A stretch of 64,000 nt of DNA from the NCBI GenBank assembly GCA_021463165.1, contig JAJTWY010000003.1, positions 124,001 through 188,000 on the forward strand. Direction: 5' to 3'. The position numbers and the translations under genes were made by a program. This DNA is from Pyrinomonadaceae bacterium. Its GTDB lineage: Bacteria > Acidobacteriota > Blastocatellia > Pyrinomonadales > Pyrinomonadaceae. Shown piece by piece: positions 9,501 through 19,852 of the stretch (positions are counted from its first letter, which is position 1; each line of letters begins with the position of its first letter). Below the pieces are notes generated by a model that did no database searches, had not been told where the DNA came from, and worked only from the letters and a program-made list of their open reading frames with translations.

Positions 9501-10274
9501 GGCCATAAGGCGGGGATTTGAAGCGACGGTGCCGATAGTTCCGGGGTTCGTCAGCGAAATGGTCGTACCCTGAAAGTCGGCGATCTCAAGTTTACCCTCG
9601 CGAGCCTTCTTGACCTGCTCGTTATAGGCGGCAAAGAACTCGGCAAAATTCATAGAGTTCGCACCCTTGATATTGGGAACGAGCAGGTTTCGCGAGCCAT
9701 CCTTTTTCTCTATGTCGATGGCGATGCCGAGATTGATGTTTTCGTGTTCGAGCCTCGAAGGTGTTCCGTTCACGACCCCGTAGCCGAAGTTAAGGTGCGG
9801 ATAGGCCTTGACGGCACGGACGATCGCCCACGCGATGATATGCGTGAACGACACTTTGCCGCGGCCCGATGCGGCGAGATGTTCGTTAATGATGCGGCGA
9901 TTCTCTTCGAGAACTTTGACCGGAATGTTGCGAAAGCTTGTAGCCGTAGGAACGGTGAGGCTTTGTTCCATGTTCTCGACGATCTTTTTTGAGGCGCCGG
10001 TGATGGCTTTTGGCTCGGTATCAGGGGTTAACTGAACCGCAACCGGTTGTTGGACCGGCGAGGCGGCCGGTGCGGGCGGCGGGGCCGCAGCTTCCGATCG
10101 TTCGGTCGTTGAAGGCGTTCCGCCGGCGAGCAACTCGCCAAAATACGCCTGCCACGATTCGTCGACCAATTTCGGGTCGGTTCGGTATCGTTCCAGCAAA
10201 CCTTCGACGTAGGTTGCGTTGGAACCAAATGCTTCACTGATAAATTCGGATAATTTCGCTTGATCTTTGCTCAC
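6537..10274 (-). CDS. kgd: Fused 2-oxoglutarate dehydrogenase E2-domain/E1 (Kgd/OdhA-type)
   Basis: This 1245-residue protein has three parts. Residues 1-50 are the short N-terminal segment typical of OGDH E1. About 80-325 is an acyltransferase (E2 catalytic) domain with YDHRVIQGAESG carrying the catalytic His. About 340-1220 is a complete thiamine-diphosphate E1, with MGMAHRGRLNVL, a GDAAFAGQGVVMET and LVINNQIGFTTSP cofactor region, and a C-terminal transketolase-like part. The same E2-E1 fusion is known from mycobacteria and corynebacteria (Kgd/OdhA), where it lacks a lipoyl domain and borrows one from another E2. Here sucB (45.1 kb) and lpdA (34.3 kb) could complete the complex. The start is GTG at 10274 without a strong Shine-Dalgarno. 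An Ala/Pro-rich linker (about 55-80) separates the first two parts. Confidence 0.96.
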   Translation of the reverse strand: MSKDQAKLSEFISEAFGSNATYVEGLLERYRTDPKLVDESWQAYFGELLAGGTPSTTERSEAAAPPPAPAASPVQQPVAVQLTPDTEPKAITGASKKIVENMEQSLTVPTATSFRNIPVKVLEENRRIINEHLAASGRGKVSFTHIIAWAIVRAVKAYPHLNFGYGVVNGTPSRLEHENINLGIAIDIEKKDGSRNLLVPNIKGANSMNFAEFFAAYNEQVKKAREGKLEIADFQGTTISLTNPGTIGTVASNPRLMAGQSAIIATGAIEYPAEYQAMTNAALSSIGISRTITLTSTYDHRVIQGAESGLFLAKVHDFILGRDAFYDQIFADLEISFAPLRWAEDYNPRLFGGEHEKIEEQANVLQLINAYRERGHLLADIDPLKMTTPHASELDLENFGLTIWDLDREFITGGLHGEKTASLRRILEILRRAYCGKVGIEYRHIQSKEQKDWIRHRVREQFVDTVPLSAEVKKELLQKLIEAEQFEQFLHKKYLGQKRFSLEGCETVIPMLDQLVEGASARGVDEIYMGMAHRGRLNVLSNIIGDPETGEMAERIFTVFEGTSHPNFPADEGDVKYHQGAIGKKQTKAGRELTIQLSCNPSHLETVNPVVEGMVRARQDYLRDGEGMERQETYKHILPLLLHGDAAFAGQGVVMETLQLAGLPGYRTGGTIHLVINNQIGFTTSPGLSRSSIYSTDAAHITQTPIFHVNADDPEAAFRVIQIALDYRREFDKDVVLDLVGFRRLGHNEGDEPSYTQPVMYARVKAHPGTRHLYAQQLIREGVITEADLTAMTDKVVEKYEGILARAKDIAAKKPAKAVLNAPPAEDDGSVVIETGVPPETLKAISEKISLVPENFHINPKMVGQLARRAKMGEGEVPMDWAFGEAMAIGSLVLDGFPVRFSGQDSGRGTFSQRHANMYDTMTGDRWAPLNELSNPENQHARAYIFDSSLSEYGVLGFEYGYSLISQGQLVAWEAQFGDFSNGAQIVIDQYISSSEDKWQQKSRLVMLLPHGYEGQGPEHSSARLERYLQLCAENNLQVCNPTTPAQYFHLLRRQVKQEVAKPLVVMTPKSLLRLPAASSTIAELETGGFQPVIDDARVTDRENVTRVVLCSGKVFYDLDAARDGSYSGKVAVVRLEQFYPFPAKKVAEIIASYPNAKQIVWTQEEPKNMGGWTFIEPRLRAIKPEGSTVRYVGRAASASPATGSYAIHELEQRKLVDESLIAEDDERSSGSTPAVSEKITPASA

Positions 10275-10349
10275 GTTAGTACAGATAACCTCGACTTAAA
10301 CCCCTATTTTAACGCAAACACGGACAAAATCGTAGCCTCATGTAAGCGG

Positions 10350-10907
10350 TTAGCCACGCCGCAGCGGATTCTTGAACTCAAGGTCGAATTTGACCGGGAC
10401 GACCCGCTTAAAGCTAAAGCCGAACCGTTTGACGCGGCCAAAGATACGGGCCGAACCTTTCACGGTGAGTGTCTTGGGGCTGTTTACGAGCTCGTCGTAG
10501 GCAGCCAGCGGCAGCTGTGAAGGCCGGATCGTTATACGTGCCGGTTTTGGCAGCATAACGAGCTTGCCTTTTCGAACGCTGAAAGGGTGTAGGTAATCCT
10601 CGACGCTGACCTGGAATCCGTTGACTATCACGTCGCCGAAGGTCACGCGGTCCACCTTCAGATCCTCCTTGAGCGATCTGATCTCAGCCCCTATCTCGAT
10701 CGTGAGGCCGGAAAGGCTGATGTCCGCAAAGGTCACTGACGAAATGTTGACAAGAGCGTCCGTTTCGTAGGTGCCGCCAATGCCGGGCTCGCCAGCCGCG
10801 ATCTTCACGTTTGCGTTGTGGACCTTATACCCATCGATCTTTGAAGGAGCGGATTGGGCGGCGACCGCATAGCTCAGTGCGATCAAAAGAGCGAGGGAAG
10901 CGGTCAA
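10350..10907 (-). CDS. Secreted protein of unknown function (LEA/DUF2993-like beta protein)
   Basis: The product has a clear N-terminal hydrophobic segment (LALLIALSYAVAAQSA) and then about 160 residues rich in alternating beta strands. The overall look resembles DUF2993/LEA-type lipid-binding domains, but this is only an impression. The TTG at 10907 is 10 bp after the nusB stop. The frame continues upstream to 10943 with a basic stretch (KPKLLRNNLRP) and a CTG, so the true start may overlap nusB. It lies between nusB and the E2/E1 gene in a minus-strand operon. Function unknown. Confidence 0.65.
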   Translation of the reverse strand: MTASLALLIALSYAVAAQSAPSKIDGYKVHNANVKIAAGEPGIGGTYETDALVNISSVTFADISLSGLTIEIGAEIRSLKEDLKVDRVTFGDVIVNGFQVSVEDYLHPFSVRKGKLVMLPKPARITIRPSQLPLAAYDELVNSPKTLTVKGSARIFGRVKRFGFSFKRVVPVKFDLEFKNPLRRG

Positions 10908-10917
10908 CGGTCGGAGA

Positions 10918-11406
10918 TTATTTCGCAGAAGCTTTGGTTTTCTTTATTTTTACGTCACCGGCCGGTTCGTCCTGACGATCATGGTTGATCCCGTCGAGGA
11001 CGCCGTTGATGAATTGGGTGGCTTCGTAGGATGAGAACCGTCGGGCAAGTTCGAGAGCTTCGTTGATGGCGACAGCGTTCGGGGTGTCCTGGTAGATGAA
11101 TTCGAAGACGGCGAGCCTTAGCACGTTGCGGTCAACGATGGCCATACGTTCGATCCGCCAGTGTTCGGCCCGGGTTCGGATCACATCGTCTATCGCCGGA
11201 AGATGTTCGATCGTGCCGCAGACCAGTCCGTTAGCAAACTCACGGGTCTTGTCGTCAATGGCCGAATCGCCCAACTCATTCCAATAGTTTCCCGTGAGTT
11301 CCCGACAATTCCTGTCGACGAGATCGGATGCGAAAAGCATCTGCAAAGCACACTCGCGTGCCTTATGCCTCGTGCCCGAACTCTTCTCTGATTTATCAAA
11401 TGACAT
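10918..11406 (-). CDS. nusB: Transcription antitermination factor NusB
   Basis: At 162 residues this matches NusB: an N-terminal RHKARECALQMLFASD helix, the SAIDDKTREFANGLVCGT region and the C-terminal AVAINEALELARRFSS-type helices. NusB binds boxA RNA with NusE/S10 and supports rRNA antitermination. The gene overlaps the end of ribH by 11 bp, and ribH-nusB adjacency is a common bacterial arrangement. It has a slightly extended Lys-rich C-terminus. Confidence 0.95.
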   Translation of the reverse strand: MSFDKSEKSSGTRHKARECALQMLFASDLVDRNCRELTGNYWNELGDSAIDDKTREFANGLVCGTIEHLPAIDDVIRTRAEHWRIERMAIVDRNVLRLAVFEFIYQDTPNAVAINEALELARRFSSYEATQFINGVLDGINHDRQDEPAGDVKIKKTKASAK

Positions 11407-11920
11407 TCAAAAGCCTCTCTTTCCCGGCTTCCCGACGTGCCGATGCCCTCTCAGCGATCTCTGCAAGTGCGGCCGCGGTCTCGATGGCGGAAACGGCAGC
11501 CTCATAGCCCTTATTATCGGCCTTTTCGCCGCACCTGACAACGACCTGTTCGACGGTGTCGGCGGTTATTACGCCGAACATCACGGGCACGCCCGACTCC
11601 ATCGATGCCCGCATCAAACCGCTCGATGCCTCACAGGCAACATAGTCGAAATGCGGCGTGTCGCCACGGATGACCACCCCAAGCGCAATAACTGCGTCGT
11701 ATCCGCCGCTCTCGGCCGCCTTGAGCGACGCAAGCGGAAGTTCAAACGCTCCCGAGACCCAGAACGTATCGATGTTCGTGACATCTGCCCCGTACTCAAG
11801 GAGCCCATCGATCGCGCCTTGGGCGAGCTGCGTTGTGTACTCGTCGTTCCAACGGCTCACGACTACCGCAAAGGACATCCCGGCCGCTGAGATCTTGCCG
11901 CGCTTCAGTTCAGTTTTCAA
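11396..11920 (-). CDS. ribH: 6,7-dimethyl-8-ribityllumazine synthase
   Basis: The 174-residue product carries the lumazine synthase motifs: VVVSRWNDEYTTQL near the N-terminus, WVSGAFELPLA, VIALGVVIRGDTPHFDYV with the catalytic His, and VPVMFGVITADTVEQ. It performs the penultimate step of riboflavin synthesis. It starts with TTG at 11920 behind a GAGG purine run. It heads the minus-strand set ribH-nusB-secreted protein-E2/E1. The C-terminus is about 15 residues longer than usual and basic. No FMN riboswitch was seen in the short divergent spacer to the RDD gene. Confidence 0.95.
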   Translation of the reverse strand: MKTELKRGKISAAGMSFAVVVSRWNDEYTTQLAQGAIDGLLEYGADVTNIDTFWVSGAFELPLASLKAAESGGYDAVIALGVVIRGDTPHFDYVACEASSGLMRASMESGVPVMFGVITADTVEQVVVRCGEKADNKGYEAAVSAIETAAALAEIAERASARREAGKERLLNVI

Positions 11921-12036
11921 CTTTCCTCACCTGCCATCGGCTTTTTGCCAACAGTCAGTATAGAGATATGGCCGTGGGATTTACAAGCAAAACAGCCGAT
12001 TTTGCAATAGGCGAATGAACTTCGCCATAATGAACC

Positions 12037-12888
12037 GTGTCCCGGCCGCTGATCGAAACCGAAGAAACGCTGATCATTGAGACGCCTGAGCGCGTGCCGC
12101 TCGAATTTGCACTGGCGTCGATCGGCAACCGTTTCCTGGCCGTGACCATCGACCATTTTATTCAATACCTCTCGATCTTCCTCGTGGCGTGGTTTGCCTT
12201 GAGTCTTGCCGGCTTTAGCTCGTCGGACGTTGTTGACGCTCCGGAGAAACTCTTGACGGAGATGCCGAAGTGGACGATCGCGGTGATGATAATTGTCCTT
12301 TTCCTGATATTTGCGGGCTATTTTATCGCGTTCGAATGGCTTTGGAACGGGCAGACGCCGGGCAAGCGGCTCTTGAAGCTGCGAGTCATCCGCGACGACG
12401 GCCGGCCGCTGACCCTCTGGGAGGCGGTAGCTCGAAACCTGCTTCGGATCGGCGATGCGGTACCGGGCTTTATCGTTCCGATATATTCGGTTGGGCTGAT
12501 CGTCATCTTTCTCAGCGGACGAGACCAACGGCTCGGTGATATCTTTGCCGGAACGGTCGTGATACGGGAAAGAAGCGATGAGGCGCCGACATTTGCTGAG
12601 ACGTTCTCGAACCGGCTTACAGATACAGCGTTCATCCGTGTTCAAAAGGCGGCAGGAACGAAGGCGAACGTCGGGCTGCTCACAGAACGCGAGATCGAGG
12701 TCGTCGAGAGTTTCCTACGCCGGCGTTGGGACCTGACCGAACGCCAACGGCTCTGGATGGCATGGCGCATCGCGTTGCCGATAATGTACAAGCTGAAACC
12801 GGCGTATGACGAGAATGAGTTTTCCTACGAGGGCTTTCTCGAAGACATTTTGCACGGTTTTTACGCCAAGCAGCGGTTCCTGAACTAG
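12037..12888 (+). CDS. RDD family membrane protein
   Basis: The 283-residue protein has an RDD domain: ASIGNRFLAVTIDHFIQ (first Arg and Asp of the motif), two long transmembrane segments around residues 45-65 and 88-108, then GQTPGKRLLKLRVI and a third hydrophobic segment (about 148-166) before the family Asp-rich DQRLGDIFAGTVVI. The C-terminal 100 residues are soluble. RDD proteins are poorly characterised; some are ion transporters. The start is GTG at 12037 with CATAAT only 5 nt upstream and no Shine-Dalgarno. It is divergent from ribH. Confidence 0.88.
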   Translation: MSRPLIETEETLIIETPERVPLEFALASIGNRFLAVTIDHFIQYLSIFLVAWFALSLAGFSSSDVVDAPEKLLTEMPKWTIAVMIIVLFLIFAGYFIAFEWLWNGQTPGKRLLKLRVIRDDGRPLTLWEAVARNLLRIGDAVPGFIVPIYSVGLIVIFLSGRDQRLGDIFAGTVVIRERSDEAPTFAETFSNRLTDTAFIRVQKAAGTKANVGLLTEREIEVVESFLRRRWDLTERQRLWMAWRIALPIMYKLKPAYDENEFSYEGFLEDILHGFYAKQRFLN

Positions 12889-12932
12889 TAGTGTTTTATC
12901 CGGATCGGTTTTATGCAGCGCTAACAGACCGA

Positions 12933-12938
12933 TATAAT
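12933..12938 (+). promoter_or_regulatory. -10 box 8 nt before the epimerase start
   Basis: A perfect TATAAT lies 8 nt before the ATG at 12947. There is no purine-rich Shine-Dalgarno in between. If transcription starts the usual 6-8 nt downstream, the mRNA would begin at or next to the AUG. The -35 region is poor (TTTATG at a 17-bp spacing). Confidence 0.5.
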
Positions 12939-12946
12939 CTACTCCT

Positions 12947-13912
12947 ATGAGAAATATTCTCGTGACCGGCGGGGCCGGATTCATCGGCTCGCATCTTGTG
13001 GACAGACTGCTCAGCGAAGGTGATTGGCGAATCACTGTTGTCGACGATCTCAACGATTTTTATGATCCCGCGATCAAGCGGGCGAATATTGCGGAGCACC
13101 TCCAAAGCGAGAGATACCGTCTGGTCGAGGCCGATATCCGGGATGATGAGGCTCTTGGGCGGATCTTTGAGGAAACGAAATTCGACGTGATCGCCCACCT
13201 CGCGGCGCGTGCCGGCGTCAGGCCTTCGCTATCCGAGCCGAAACTTTATACTGAGACCAACATCAACGGCACCGTCAACCTCCTCGAACTCGCCCGCGAA
13301 CACGGTGTTAAACAGTTCGTCTTTGGCTCGTCGTCAAGCGTGTATGGTGTTAACGAAAAAGTGCCGTTTGCCGAGGACGACCCGATCTCTCAACCGATCT
13401 CGCCCTATGCTGCGACCAAGGCCGCGGGTGAGCTGATCTGCCACACGTATTCTCATTTGTATGACATTCGATGCATTTGCCTAAGATTCTTTACGGTCTA
13501 TGGAGCAAGACAGCGGCCTGACCTGGCCATACACAAATTCAGCAAACTGATCACGGAAGGCAAGCCGATCCAGGTGTTTGGCGACGGAACGGCGAGGCGA
13601 GACTACACCTATATCGATGACATTATCCAAGGGGTAAGGGCCGCGATCGACTACGACAGATCGATCTACGAAGTATTCAATCTCGGTGAATCGCAAACAA
13701 TAGAACTGAGCCGGCTTATCTCCTTGCTCGAACGGGCGCTCGATATGAACGCCATTATCGACCGCCAGCCGATGCAGCCCGGTGACGTCCCGACGACATT
13801 CGCCGATATCTCGAAATCCCGTAAATTACTGGGCTACAACCCGACAACAAAGATCGAAGAGGGAATTCCGAAGTTTGTCGAGTGGTTTTTAGGCACGGGC
13901 GGGCAAGGATAG
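12947..13912 (+). CDS. NAD-dependent sugar-nucleotide epimerase/dehydratase (UDP-glucuronate epimerase-like)
   Basis: This 321-residue extended short-chain dehydrogenase has the dinucleotide motif GGAGFIGSH at the N-terminus, the catalytic SSSVYG serine/threonine region and the YAATK Tyr-Lys pair. The N-terminal [18 protein letters not shown] segment resembles UDP-glucuronate 4-epimerases, and [14 protein letters not shown] elements fit that group. It probably interconverts nucleotide sugars for surface polysaccharide. The exact substrate cannot be decided. No sugar transferases are next to it. Confidence 0.9.
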   Translation: MRNILVTGGAGFIGSHLVDRLLSEGDWRITVVDDLNDFYDPAIKRANIAEHLQSERYRLVEADIRDDEALGRIFEETKFDVIAHLAARAGVRPSLSEPKLYTETNINGTVNLLELAREHGVKQFVFGSSSSVYGVNEKVPFAEDDPISQPISPYAATKAAGELICHTYSHLYDIRCICLRFFTVYGARQRPDLAIHKFSKLITEGKPIQVFGDGTARRDYTYIDDIIQGVRAAIDYDRSIYEVFNLGESQTIELSRLISLLERALDMNAIIDRQPMQPGDVPTTFADISKSRKLLGYNPTTKIEEGIPKFVEWFLGTGGQG

Positions 13913-13992
13913 GCGTTCCTAATGTGCTGCCGGGAAATCGAAGGTTCATAAATGCCGCAAGTAGGCATGCAGCGGCTTGACAGGCTATTGAA

Positions 13993-14007
13993 TTAGAATT
14001 ATTCTAA
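13993..14007 (+). promoter_or_regulatory. PerR-type operator (7-1-7 palindrome)
   Basis: TTAGAATTATTCTAA is a perfect 7-1-7 inverted repeat matching the published PerR box pattern TTATAATNATTATAA except for the symmetric G/C at position 4. It ends 24 bp before the perR ATG, where it would overlap the promoter. It implies autoregulation of perR and peroxide-inducible expression of the downstream katG. Confidence 0.8.
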
Positions 14008-14031
14008 ATCTAATCACTGATCGATCCACTA

Positions 14032-14424
14032 ATGGCGGAAATAGAGACATCGGGGTTTACGAAACAAAGGCAAGCGGTTCTGCAGGTCATCTGCGAATCG
14101 GATGACCATCTGACGGCAAATGAGGTCTTCGACAACGCGCGCCGTATCCTTCCCGGGATATCATTTGCCACCGTTTACAACTCGCTTCGTTACCTAAAGC
14201 AGGAAGGGTTGATCGGTGAGGTGAGATTTGGAATGGACGCGTCGAGGTACGACAAAAATCTGACGCGGCACGACCATGCGATATGTAATGAATGCGGAAA
14301 GCTCGTCGATCTGGAATTGAAGATTCCGGATGAATTGCTTCGTTCGGCGGCAAAGCGTTCAAAATTCAAGCCCGATTCGATCGAGCTTACATTGCGGGGT
14401 TTATGTCCCGAATGCACCAGATAA
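14032..14424 (+). CDS. perR: Peroxide-responsive Fur-family repressor PerR
   Basis: The 130-residue protein has a winged helix (HLTANEVFDNARR, SFATVYNSLRYL) and a metal-binding half. The residues match Bacillus PerR at a constant offset of -11: His26, Asp74, His80, His82 and Asp93 for the regulatory metal (PerR 37, 85, 91, 93, 104), and Cys85, Cys88, Cys125 and Cys128 for structural zinc (PerR 96, 99, 136, 139). Asp93 instead of Glu favours PerR over Fur. Oxidation of the Fe-bound His would release DNA. It sits behind a PerR box and 27 bp ahead of katG. Confidence 0.94.
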   Translation: MAEIETSGFTKQRQAVLQVICESDDHLTANEVFDNARRILPGISFATVYNSLRYLKQEGLIGEVRFGMDASRYDKNLTRHDHAICNECGKLVDLELKIPDELLRSAAKRSKFKPDSIELTLRGLCPECTR

Positions 14425-16638
<2,214 letters not shown>

Positions 16639-16661
16639 TGCTCGATCGCAAAAAGGCAAAG

Positions 16662-16693
16662 AGGGCGTTCCGGGAACGGGACGTCCTTTTTTT
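16662..16693 (+). terminator. Rho-independent terminator after katG
   Basis: AGGGCGTTCC (16662-16671), loop GGGAAC and GGGACGTCCT (16678-16687) form a 10-bp stem with two G-U pairs, followed directly by a T7 run (16687-16693). It begins 23 bp after the katG stop and separates it from the arsR operon. Confidence 0.85.
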
Positions 16694-16705
16694 GCTTCCG
16701 GCACT

Positions 16706-16754
16706 TGCGTAGTCATTTGACTTCATATTATATTCGTAGTCAAATAGCTACGCA
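16706..16754 (+). promoter_or_regulatory. Twin operator of the first arsR operon
   Basis: Two 18-bp pseudo-palindromes lie at 16708-16725 and 16735-16752, with centres 27 bp apart. Both begin CGTAGTCA. Site 1 contains AGTCATTTGACT (perfect 5-2-5). Site 2 is CGTAG-8-CTACG. Together the arms also form a 17-bp inverted repeat with 15 matches (16706-16722 against 16738-16754). Site 2 ends 2 bp before the arsR ATG, so a bound repressor would block initiation. A TATATT at 16729-16734 may be the -10. Confidence 0.7.
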
Positions 16755-17078
16755 ATGAATCTTAGACGAGATGTATTTCAGGCAATAGCAGACCCGACAC
16801 GGCGGGCGATCTTACTGCTGCTGGCTACACAGGCGATGACCGCCGGTGCGATCGCCGCGAACTTTGATACGGCTCGGCCCACCGTCTCGAAACACTTACA
16901 GGTATTGACAGAGTGCGAATTGCTCAGTGCACATCAAAATGGCCGCGAGATCTACTACCACCTGAACGCAAAAAAGATGAGAGATCTGGAAGAATTCCTT
17001 GAGCCGTTCCGAAGGCTTTGGGACGAACGCTTCAACAAATTGGAAGCCGTTATGAAGGAATTCGGCTCGAAGAAATAG
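16755..17078 (+). CDS. ArsR-family transcriptional repressor (AHSA1-linked type)
   Basis: This 107-residue winged-helix protein opens with [14 protein letters not shown] and has the recognition helix [15 protein letters not shown] and wing [12 protein letters not shown]. It lacks the metal-binding Cys pair of classical ArsR. It belongs to the ArsR subgroup encoded beside SRPBCC/AHSA1 genes, whose ligand is generally unknown. The ATG abuts a palindromic operator, so autorepression is likely. It leads an operon with the SRPBCC, DoxX and DUF4256 genes. It is a clear paralogue of the ArsR at 25353-25682. Confidence 0.93.
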   Translation: MNLRRDVFQAIADPTRRAILLLLATQAMTAGAIAANFDTARPTVSKHLQVLTECELLSAHQNGREIYYHLNAKKMRDLEEFLEPFRRLWDERFNKLEAVMKEFGSKK

Positions 17079-17083
17079 AGCAG

Positions 17084-17551
17084 ATGGAACGAAAGACAAA
17101 GATAGATGCCGCCGAAGGGAAACACGACCTGGTGATCACCCGCGAGTTCGATCTGCCGGTCGATCTTCTTTTTCGGGCGTATGTAGAACCTGAGATCGTA
17201 GAAAAATGGATGAGCACGAGGGTGATCAAGCTCGACAATCGCCGCCATGGCGGATTTGAGTTTGAAACAAGCGACCCACGGGGAAATGTTGTATTTCGAG
17301 CGAACGGAACGATCCACGATCTCGTTACAAACGAGCGGATCATTCGCACGTTCGAGATGGAGAACACCGGTTTCCCTGTTCAGCTTGAATTTCTCGACTT
17401 CAAGAGTCGCGACAATGAAAAGAGCAAGCTGACGATGCAGATCGTTTACCGCACGCCCGAGGACCGTGACAATATGCTTCGGCTCCCGTTTGCTGCGGGG
17501 ATAAGTATGGCTCACGACCGCTTACAGGAGGTTGCGGCAAAACTCCGCTAA
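17084..17551 (+). CDS. SRPBCC/AHSA1 domain protein
   Basis: The ATG at 17084, 5 bp after the arsR stop, gives 155 residues; a longer frame from 17018 would overlap arsR. The fold signature is present: HDLVITREFDLPVDLLFRAYVEPEIVEKWM at the N-terminus, summarised by its FDLP, FRAY and EKWM elements, a beta-rich centre and the C-terminal helix AAGISMAHDRLQEVAAKL. Such START-like proteins form a hydrophobic ligand cavity; no catalytic residue is recognisable. Linkage to ArsR suggests it binds or modifies the inducer. Confidence 0.9.
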   Translation: MERKTKIDAAEGKHDLVITREFDLPVDLLFRAYVEPEIVEKWMSTRVIKLDNRRHGGFEFETSDPRGNVVFRANGTIHDLVTNERIIRTFEMENTGFPVQLEFLDFKSRDNEKSKLTMQIVYRTPEDRDNMLRLPFAAGISMAHDRLQEVAAKLR

Positions 17552-17557
17552 CGAGAT

Positions 17558-17929
17558 ATGACAAAGGCAAATAAGATCATTTATTGGATCGCGACCGTTT
17601 GGCTTTCGCTGGGAATGGTGTCGAGCGCGATCGTTCAATTGATGCGCATTCCAGAGGGAGTCGAGACCGTTACTCATCTAGGTTATCCGGCATATCTTTT
17701 GACGATACTCGGAACCTGGAAACTCCTCGGCGTTGCGACGATACTCGCACCAGGATTTGCGCGGCAGAAGGAATGGGCGTATGCCGGATTCTTCTTCGTT
17801 GCATCGGGTGCTGCAATTTCGCACATCACAATCGGCGCACCTTCCGGCGAAATCTTCCCGTCAGTTCTGCTGCTGATTCTCACCGTCGTATCGTGGTATT
17901 TCAGGCCCGAGAGCCGGAAGTTTAACTAA
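17558..17929 (+). CDS. DoxX-like membrane protein
   Basis: The 123-residue product has four predicted transmembrane helices (about 8-28, 45-65, 72-92 and 98-116) and the DoxX-family signature LGYPAYLLTILGTWKLLGV. The family is related to quinone- or thiosulfate-linked membrane proteins, but this small DoxX_2 group is uncharacterised. It begins 6 bp after the SRPBCC gene and belongs to the arsR operon. Confidence 0.88.
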   Translation: MTKANKIIYWIATVWLSLGMVSSAIVQLMRIPEGVETVTHLGYPAYLLTILGTWKLLGVATILAPGFARQKEWAYAGFFFVASGAAISHITIGAPSGEIFPSVLLLILTVVSWYFRPESRKFN

Positions 17930-17946
17930 AAATTGCGGAAGAGCAG

Positions 17947-18531
17947 ATGAAGCAGAGCTACCTTATCAACCCGATTATGAAAAAACTATCACCCGACCAG
18001 ATCGCAGAACTTCTTGGCGAGTTGAAAGAGCGTTTCGAACAAAACATGCGTCGTCACAAAGGTTTGAAGTGGGTCGATGTTGAAGCCAAACTCAAAGCTT
18101 CACCCGAAAAGATGTGGTCGCTTGCCGAAATGGAACGGACAGGCGGCGAGCCTGACGTGGTCGGCGTCGATAAAAGATCGGGCGAATACGTTTTTGTTGA
18201 TTGTTCGGACGAGACGCCAAAAGGCCGCCGCAGCCTTTGCTACGACCAGGCGGCGTGGGATTCGCGCAAAGAACACAAACCCGCCGATAGTGCCTGTAAT
18301 CTGGCTGCCGCGATGGGCATCGAACTTTTGACCGAGGAACAATACTTCGACCTGCAAGCATTGGGCGAGTTCGATCTTAAGACCTCAAGCTGGCTGCAAA
18401 CACCTGCCGATGTCCGTGCTCTCGGCGGTGCCATCTTCGGCGACTGCCGCTTTGGCCGCGTCTTTATCTACCACAACGGAGCCGAAAGTTACTACGCTGC
18501 CCGCGGCTTTCGCGGCTCGCTCAAAATTTAG
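17947..18531 (+). CDS. DUF4256 family protein
   Basis: The 194-residue protein matches DUF4256 across its length: LKWVDVEAKL, SLAEMERTGGEPDVVG, RRSLCYDQAAWDSRKEHKP and an FGDCRFGRVFIYHNGAESYY end. Function is unknown. The ATG at 17947 has a GGAAGAG Shine-Dalgarno; a second ATG at 17977 (MKKLSPDQIAELL) is a plausible alternative. It is the last gene closely spaced with the arsR operon (17 bp after DoxX). Confidence 0.88.
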   Translation: MKQSYLINPIMKKLSPDQIAELLGELKERFEQNMRRHKGLKWVDVEAKLKASPEKMWSLAEMERTGGEPDVVGVDKRSGEYVFVDCSDETPKGRRSLCYDQAAWDSRKEHKPADSACNLAAAMGIELLTEEQYFDLQALGEFDLKTSSWLQTPADVRALGGAIFGDCRFGRVFIYHNGAESYYAARGFRGSLKI

Positions 18532-18558
18532 CTCCGATCCATCTGCGACAAAACTGAA

Positions 18559-19836
18559 ATGCGCGCGATCAGAAATTGGGCAGGAAACATCAGCGTCCGG
18601 CCGAGGCGATATACCGAGCCGCGATCGGTTGACGAATTAAAGGAGATAATTCGCTCGAGCGAAAAGTTGCGCGTCGTTGGTTCGGGGCATTCGTGGTCGG
18701 AGGCGATAGTTACCGACGACACTTTGGTTTCGCTGAACAATCTGCGCGAAATTATCGAGGTCGATGCGGAGCGAAAACAAATCACGGCGCAGGCCGGGAT
18801 CGAACTTTCTGAGATCAATCGCGAGTTGGATAAACGCGGACTTGCGTTGAAAAATTTAGGCTCGATCGCGACGCAATCACTCGCCGGCGCCATCGCCACC
18901 GGAACGCACGGCACTGGCGTCGATTTTCAATGTCTGGCGTCGCAGGTTGCGAGTTTCAAAATGCTCGACGCCGACGGACGCGAACATTCTTTTAACAAAA
19001 CGGACGACAATTTTTACGCGATGCTGATCGGTCTCGGCGGATTTGGCGTGATCTATGAAATGACGCTCGACGTTACCGATGCGTTTCAGCTACGAGAGAT
19101 CTCCAGCGGTCGCGACTTTGACGAAGCGATCGACGATCTCGACCGATGCCTCGCCGAAAATGATCACGTCAAAATGTGGTGGCTGCCGCCATCAAAAGAC
19201 GTCGTGCTTTTTGCCTACAACCGAACCGACGACGCGGCGAACGACAGCCGTTTTCGCCAGTGGTTCAAGGACGAATTTATTTCGGTTTGTGTTTATCGCA
19301 CGCTGTCGCTAGCCGGTCTCTTGCATCGCGAAAAATTCATACCGCCGATAAATCGTTTTTTGACGCGGCAGATCACGAAACCGCTCGACCGCATCGAGAG
19401 AAGCTACAAAGTTTTTAACGTTCCCGAACCGCCGCCGCACCGCGAAACCGAATGGGCATTCGACCTCGCCGACGCAAAAAATCTCTTGCGCGAATACAAA
19501 AAGCTGCTCGCCTCAAACGGCTTTACATACAACTTTATTCAGGAGATCAGATTTTCGAAAGGCGATGACTTTTGGCTGAGCCCGGCGTATCGGCGAGATT
19601 CGATCTGGCTCGGAATGTACAACAAAGACCGCCGCGATTGGGACAAACGTTTGGCAAATTTCGAAGCCTTCGCCCGCGCCCACAACGGCCGTCCGCACTG
19701 GGGAAAGGAATTCACCATCGACGCGCGCTACCTCGCCGCGCAGTATGAAAAGTTTGACGATTTCAGACGCCTTCTAAAAAGCTTCGACAGCTCCGGCAAA
19801 TTTAGAAACAACTGGCTCAACACGATCTTCACCTAA
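18559..19836 (+). CDS. FAD-dependent D-arabinono-1,4-lactone/L-gulonolactone oxidase family
   Basis: The 425-residue product has an FAD_binding_4 domain with VVGSGHSWSEAI, the His being the usual covalent flavin site, and GSIATQSLAGAIATGTHGTG. The C-terminal ALO domain ends in HWGKEFTID and YEKFDDFRRLLKSFD. Family members oxidise aldonolactones to ascorbate-like products or related sugar acids. It follows the DUF4256 gene by 27 bp but has a weak ribosome site. The codon choice (more TTT/AAA, gcga) looks slightly different from the surrounding housekeeping genes. Confidence 0.9.
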   Translation: MRAIRNWAGNISVRPRRYTEPRSVDELKEIIRSSEKLRVVGSGHSWSEAIVTDDTLVSLNNLREIIEVDAERKQITAQAGIELSEINRELDKRGLALKNLGSIATQSLAGAIATGTHGTGVDFQCLASQVASFKMLDADGREHSFNKTDDNFYAMLIGLGGFGVIYEMTLDVTDAFQLREISSGRDFDEAIDDLDRCLAENDHVKMWWLPPSKDVVLFAYNRTDDAANDSRFRQWFKDEFISVCVYRTLSLAGLLHREKFIPPINRFLTRQITKPLDRIERSYKVFNVPEPPPHRETEWAFDLADAKNLLREYKKLLASNGFTYNFIQEIRFSKGDDFWLSPAYRRDSIWLGMYNKDRRDWDKRLANFEAFARAHNGRPHWGKEFTIDARYLAAQYEKFDDFRRLLKSFDSSGKFRNNWLNTIFT

Positions 19837-19852
19837 CTAGCAAAGCGTCACG